Part shown: positions 61,289 through 64,000 of the stretch, one piece after another
Numbering within the stretch: position 1 is the first letter of the stretch
How the letters are laid out: each line of letters starts with the position of its first letter
DNA from: Ostreiculturibacter nitratireducens
Lineage (GTDB): Bacteria > Pseudomonadota > Alphaproteobacteria > Rhodobacterales > Rhodobacteraceae
Assembly (NCBI RefSeq): GCF_032670585.1
Contig: NZ_JAVQHL010000001.1
Span: forward strand, 868,001 to 932,000
DNA: 64,000 nucleotides
Reading direction: 5' to 3'
Notes under the pieces: model-generated
Databases searched by the model: none
What the model saw: the letters and a program-made list of their open reading frames with translations, nothing else
What the model was told of the DNA's origin: nothing
Made by a program: the position numbers and the translations under genes

Positions 61289-62295
61289 ACAGCCTCCTCG
61301 TCTGCGATCTGCCGCGCACCGCCTGCCTCGGCATAGTGGCAGGCAACCAGGTGCCCGGAACCCAGGTCACGAAGCGGCGGCTTTTGCTGAGCACAAAGGT
61401 CGGAAGCCAGCGGGCAACGGGTATGAAAGCGGCAGCCGCTGGGCGGATTCAGCGGGCTCGGCACATCGCCGCGAAGCGCCGCATCTCCCCGGGACCGCTC
61501 CCGCGCCGGGTCGGGCAGCAGGGTCGCGTTCCTGAGCGCGACGGAATACGGGTGAAGCGGGCGGCGGGAGAAGGTCTCTGCCGCAGAGGCTTCGACAACC
61601 TCGCCCAGGTACATCACGATCACGCGGTGGCTTATCGCCTGCACCGCAGCCAGATCGTGACTGATGAAGATGTAGGAGGTTCCGAGCCTTTCCTGAAGAT
61701 CGAGCAGCAGGTTCAGGATCTGGGCCTGCAGCGAGATATCGAGTGACGCGATGGATTCATCGTGGACCACGATGGAGGGATCGGCGATCAGGGCGCGCGC
61801 GATCGAAGCGCGCTGCTGCTGCCCCCCCGAAAGCTGATGCGGTTTTCGCGAGGCCATCGCCGGATCGAGCCCCACCAGGGAAAGCATCCGCGCGACCGTT
61901 TCGGCGGTGTTCCGTTCCCCCTTGGCCTGCAGCGGCTCCGCCACGCTCGCCCCTACCGACCGGCGCGGGTTCATCGAGCCGGCGGGGTTCTGAAAGACCA
62001 TCTGGAACTTGCGGCGGCGGGCGCGTCCGGGTGCGCCTCGCTCCCAGATGTCGCCGCCCTCCATCATCACCCGCCCCTCCGAGGGTTGCAGCAGCCCCAC
62101 GATCAGCCGCGCAAGCGTGGATTTGCCGCAGCCGGATTCGCCCACGATGCCCAGGGTCTCTCCCGCACCGAGGTGAAGCGACACGCCGTCCACAGCGCGC
62201 AGGAGCCGGGTTTCGCGGCTGCCGCGCTGGCGGACGTGGAACTGTTTCTTCAGGTTCTCCACCTGAAGCAGAGGGGGCCTTGCGTCAGAGGTCAT
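61285..62295 (-). CDS. Opp/Dpp-type ATP-binding protein (OppF/DppF-like)
   Basis: 336 aa. Walker A GESGCGKST, signature LSGGQQQRASIARA, C-terminal oligo_HPY domain with a Cys cluster region (CRFHTRCPLASDLC). Overlaps the second ATPase gene by 11 bp. Confidence 0.94.
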   Translation of the reverse strand: MTSDARPPLLQVENLKKQFHVRQRGSRETRLLRAVDGVSLHLGAGETLGIVGESGCGKSTLARLIVGLLQPSEGRVMMEGGDIWERGAPGRARRRKFQMVFQNPAGSMNPRRSVGASVAEPLQAKGERNTAETVARMLSLVGLDPAMASRKPHQLSGGQQQRASIARALIADPSIVVHDESIASLDISLQAQILNLLLDLQERLGTSYIFISHDLAAVQAISHRVIVMYLGEVVEASAAETFSRRPLHPYSVALRNATLLPDPARERSRGDAALRGDVPSPLNPPSGCRFHTRCPLASDLCAQQKPPLRDLGSGHLVACHYAEAGGARQIADEEAV

Positions 62296-63298
62296 GTTGC
62301 GCCTCCCGGGGAGCGTCCGGCGCCACGAGCTTTTCGCCGCTCTGGGTCTTCCAGCAGCGCGCGAAGTGGCGTTCTCCCACTTTCAGAAGGTCGGGATGAC
62401 GCATGCAGCGCTCGTCGGCGAATACGCAGCGGTCCCGGAACCGGCAGCCCTCGGGGAGGCGCCCCATGTCCGGCGGTGATCCCGGCAGCGTCGGCGTCTT
62501 CTGGCGGGGCCGGTCGGCCCTCGGGATAGAGCGCAGAAGCCCAAGCGTGTAAGGATGTTTCGAACTGCGGAAGAGTTCTTCGACGGGGGCTTCCTCGACG
62601 ATCTCTCCGGCGTACATGACTGCGACCCGGTCACACATCTTCGCGACAACGCCCATGTTGTGCGTGATCAGCAACAGCGCTGTGCCGCGATCCCGAGTGA
62701 GCTTTTTCATCAGGTTCAGAACCTGTGCCTGGATCGTGACGTCCAGAGCCGTCGTCGGCTCGTCGGCGATGAGAAGTTGCGGCTCGTTGATCATCCCCAT
62801 CGCGATGACGACACGCTGCCGCATGCCACCGGACATCTGGTGCGGATAGGATTCAGCCTGCCGCTCGGGGTCGGGCATTCCGACATCGGCGAGCGCGGCG
62901 TGGATGCGGCTTGCCGCCGGGGCGCCATGCCCGTGCGCGGCGAGTGTCTCGCGCATCTGCCAGCCCACCGAGAAAGAGGGATTGAGCGCGGTCATCGGGT
63001 TCTGGAAGACCATGCCGCATTCGCGGCCGCGACGCTGACGCATCGCCTCTTCGTCGAGTTTCAGAAGATCGGTGCCGTTCAGTTCGATGGCGCCACCCTC
63101 GATCCGTCCTGGCTTTGCCACGAGGCGGAGCACCGACATGGCCGTCACGCTCTTCCCCGAGCCGGATTCGCCGACCAGCCCCAGAGTCTCGCCCCGGCCG
63201 ACCTCGAACGACACGCCGTTCACGGCCGTCACGACCCCGTGGCTGGTGTGAAATCGCGTTGTGAGGTCTTTGACCCTGAGAACGGGTTCGGTGCTCAC
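62285..63298 (-). CDS. Opp/Dpp-type ATP-binding protein (OppD/DppD-like)
   Basis: 337 aa from GTG (CGGGAG eight bases upstream); an upstream in-frame TTG would overlap that ribosome binding site. Walker A GESGSGKS, signature MSGGMRQRVVIAMG, Walker B LLIADEPTTALDV, oligo_HPY end CRFRDRCVFADERC. Confidence 0.93.
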   Translation of the reverse strand: MSTEPVLRVKDLTTRFHTSHGVVTAVNGVSFEVGRGETLGLVGESGSGKSVTAMSVLRLVAKPGRIEGGAIELNGTDLLKLDEEAMRQRRGRECGMVFQNPMTALNPSFSVGWQMRETLAAHGHGAPAASRIHAALADVGMPDPERQAESYPHQMSGGMRQRVVIAMGMINEPQLLIADEPTTALDVTIQAQVLNLMKKLTRDRGTALLLITHNMGVVAKMCDRVAVMYAGEIVEEAPVEELFRSSKHPYTLGLLRSIPRADRPRQKTPTLPGSPPDMGRLPEGCRFRDRCVFADERCMRHPDLLKVGERHFARCWKTQSGEKLVAPDAPREAQHDL

Positions 63299-63374
63299 GA
63301 TCAGATCTCCCGGCAATTGGTCATGGGAGGATCCAGGGCCGCACGGCGCAGTGTCGGGCGGCCCCGGAAAAGGA

Positions 63375-64000
63375 TCACTTCAGCGCGACGTCAGCGAGGA
63401 ACGTCCGCGAGATCGTGGCGTCCGGAGCGGCCGAAACCACGTGATCGGTATAGGCGACCCAGGCGTTTCGCGAAGCGACCGTGATGTCGGGGAACACCAG
63501 GTCGTCCTGCATGACGGCGATCTCGGCCAGCTTCGCCGGGTAGTCCTCGGCCGAGCTGCTCTTTGCCGCCTCGATCAAGTCGGCCATCTCCTGAGGCGTC
63601 GGCCCCTGACGGCCCGGGCGCGGCATGAGGTAGAAGAGCGGATCGGCCTGGAAGGCGTACTCGTTCGTCATGATCTCGTAATTGGCGTTGTTCTGCTTAT
63701 CCAGCCAGACAGCCGTCTGGTTGGCCTCGATCGTCACCCGGATACCGGCCTCCGCCATCTGGCCCTTCAGGATTTCCGCGAAACGGTCGAGGTAGGTGGC
63801 GTAGCCTGCAAGGTGGTTGAGCGTGATGTCGATGCCATCGGGATAGCCTGCCTGCGCCAGAAGTTCCTTGGCCTTCGCGATGTCCTGCTTCTGGTATTTC
63901 AGGTCGGACAACTGCGGACCCCAGCTGTAGGAAGGCGGTATCTGCGCGCTGGGGGTGGCTTCGCCAAGGAACGCTCCGGCAACGATCTCGTCGCGGTTGA
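63375..64000 (-). CDS. Family 5 ABC substrate-binding protein (OppA/DppA-like), 3' part
   Basis: Last 208 codons; the gene extends beyond the right edge. NRDEIVAGAFLGEA at the edge and KAKELLAQAGYPDG are typical of the family. It delivers the substrate to the downstream DppBCDF-like importer. Ligand not inferable; family members bind peptides, opines, oligosaccharides and glycosides. Confidence 0.92.
   Translation of the reverse strand, partial: NRDEIVAGAFLGEATPSAQIPPSYSWGPQLSDLKYQKQDIAKAKELLAQAGYPDGIDITLNHLAGYATYLDRFAEILKGQMAEAGIRVTIEANQTAVWLDKQNNANYEIMTNEYAFQADPLFYLMPRPGRQGPTPQEMADLIEAAKSSSAEDYPAKLAEIAVMQDDLVFPDITVASRNAWVAYTDHVVSAAPDATISRTFLADVALK

Overview
The window is high-GC DNA from an alphaproteobacterium, most likely a Rhodobacteraceae/Roseobacter-group organism. 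Pointers are the accB-accC-aat-DUF2155-mlaD-NDUFA12 synteny, a CbrA-like symporter/kinase system beside a short-chain acyl regulator (PccR/ScfR type), a RutR repressor controlling a reductive pyrimidine pathway, an FnrL-type box, and many ABC-transporter catabolic operons with ATGA gene overlaps. No tRNA, rRNA, CRISPR array, phage or intact insertion sequence was seen.

Layout. 1-3100: start of a transporter-type histidine kinase, a small two-helix membrane protein, a response regulator, an XRE/ScfR regulator and two small lipoproteins. 3100-17500: reductive pyrimidine catabolism. PreT-PreA (dihydropyrimidine dehydrogenase), dihydropyrimidinase, an M20-type amidohydrolase (beta-ureidopropionase role), an omega-aminotransferase (beta-alanine) and an NMT1-type ABC importer lie here, with the TetR-family repressor RutR. 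A near-perfect RutR operator sits between rutR and the aminotransferase. A HEPN-type gene and a small four-helix membrane protein are stitched into this operon by overlapping start and stop codons. 17650-25670: housekeeping genes (accB, accC, aat, DUF2155, mlaD-like, NDUFA12, clpX, clpP, a DUF1194 protein and a membrane protein).

25800-37300: amino-sugar (GlcNAc/MurNAc) island. A divergent PanB-like protein is followed by nagA, a SIS-domain deaminase, a GntR regulator and a BadF-type kinase on the minus strand. Opposite them run murQ, a sugar ABC importer, a Gfo/Idh/MocA oxidoreductase, the ATPase and a CbiX-like protein. Mirrored pairs of ATACCT/AGGTAT half-sites flank the divergent promoters. 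37600-41180: a three-subunit molybdenum hydroxylase of unknown substrate.

41390-55200: ectoine/hydroxyectoine uptake and degradation. The minus-strand operon is ehuB-ehuC-ehuD-ehuA-eutB-eutC-M24 hydrolase-asnC-semialdehyde dehydrogenase-aminotransferase. The divergent plus-strand operon is a DoeA-like M24 hydrolase, an M20 deacetylase, an EamA exporter and a GntR/FCD regulator. Two TTGTGCACA(A/T) palindromes lie in the shared promoter region. 55355-64000: an Opp/Dpp-type ABC importer operon (partial binding protein, two ATPases, two permeases), two different D-2-hydroxyacid dehydrogenases, an unrecognised TIM-barrel glycosidase-like protein and a uronate-dehydrogenase-like SDR. This looks like a catabolic pathway for an unknown sugar-acid-type compound.

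The observations most worth a second look are the HEPN gene inside the pyrimidine operon, the PanB paralogue that has lost two metal ligands, the paired metal-less M24 hydrolases with their shared palindromes, and the uncharacterised Opp/hydroxyacid-dehydrogenase/TIM-barrel operon.
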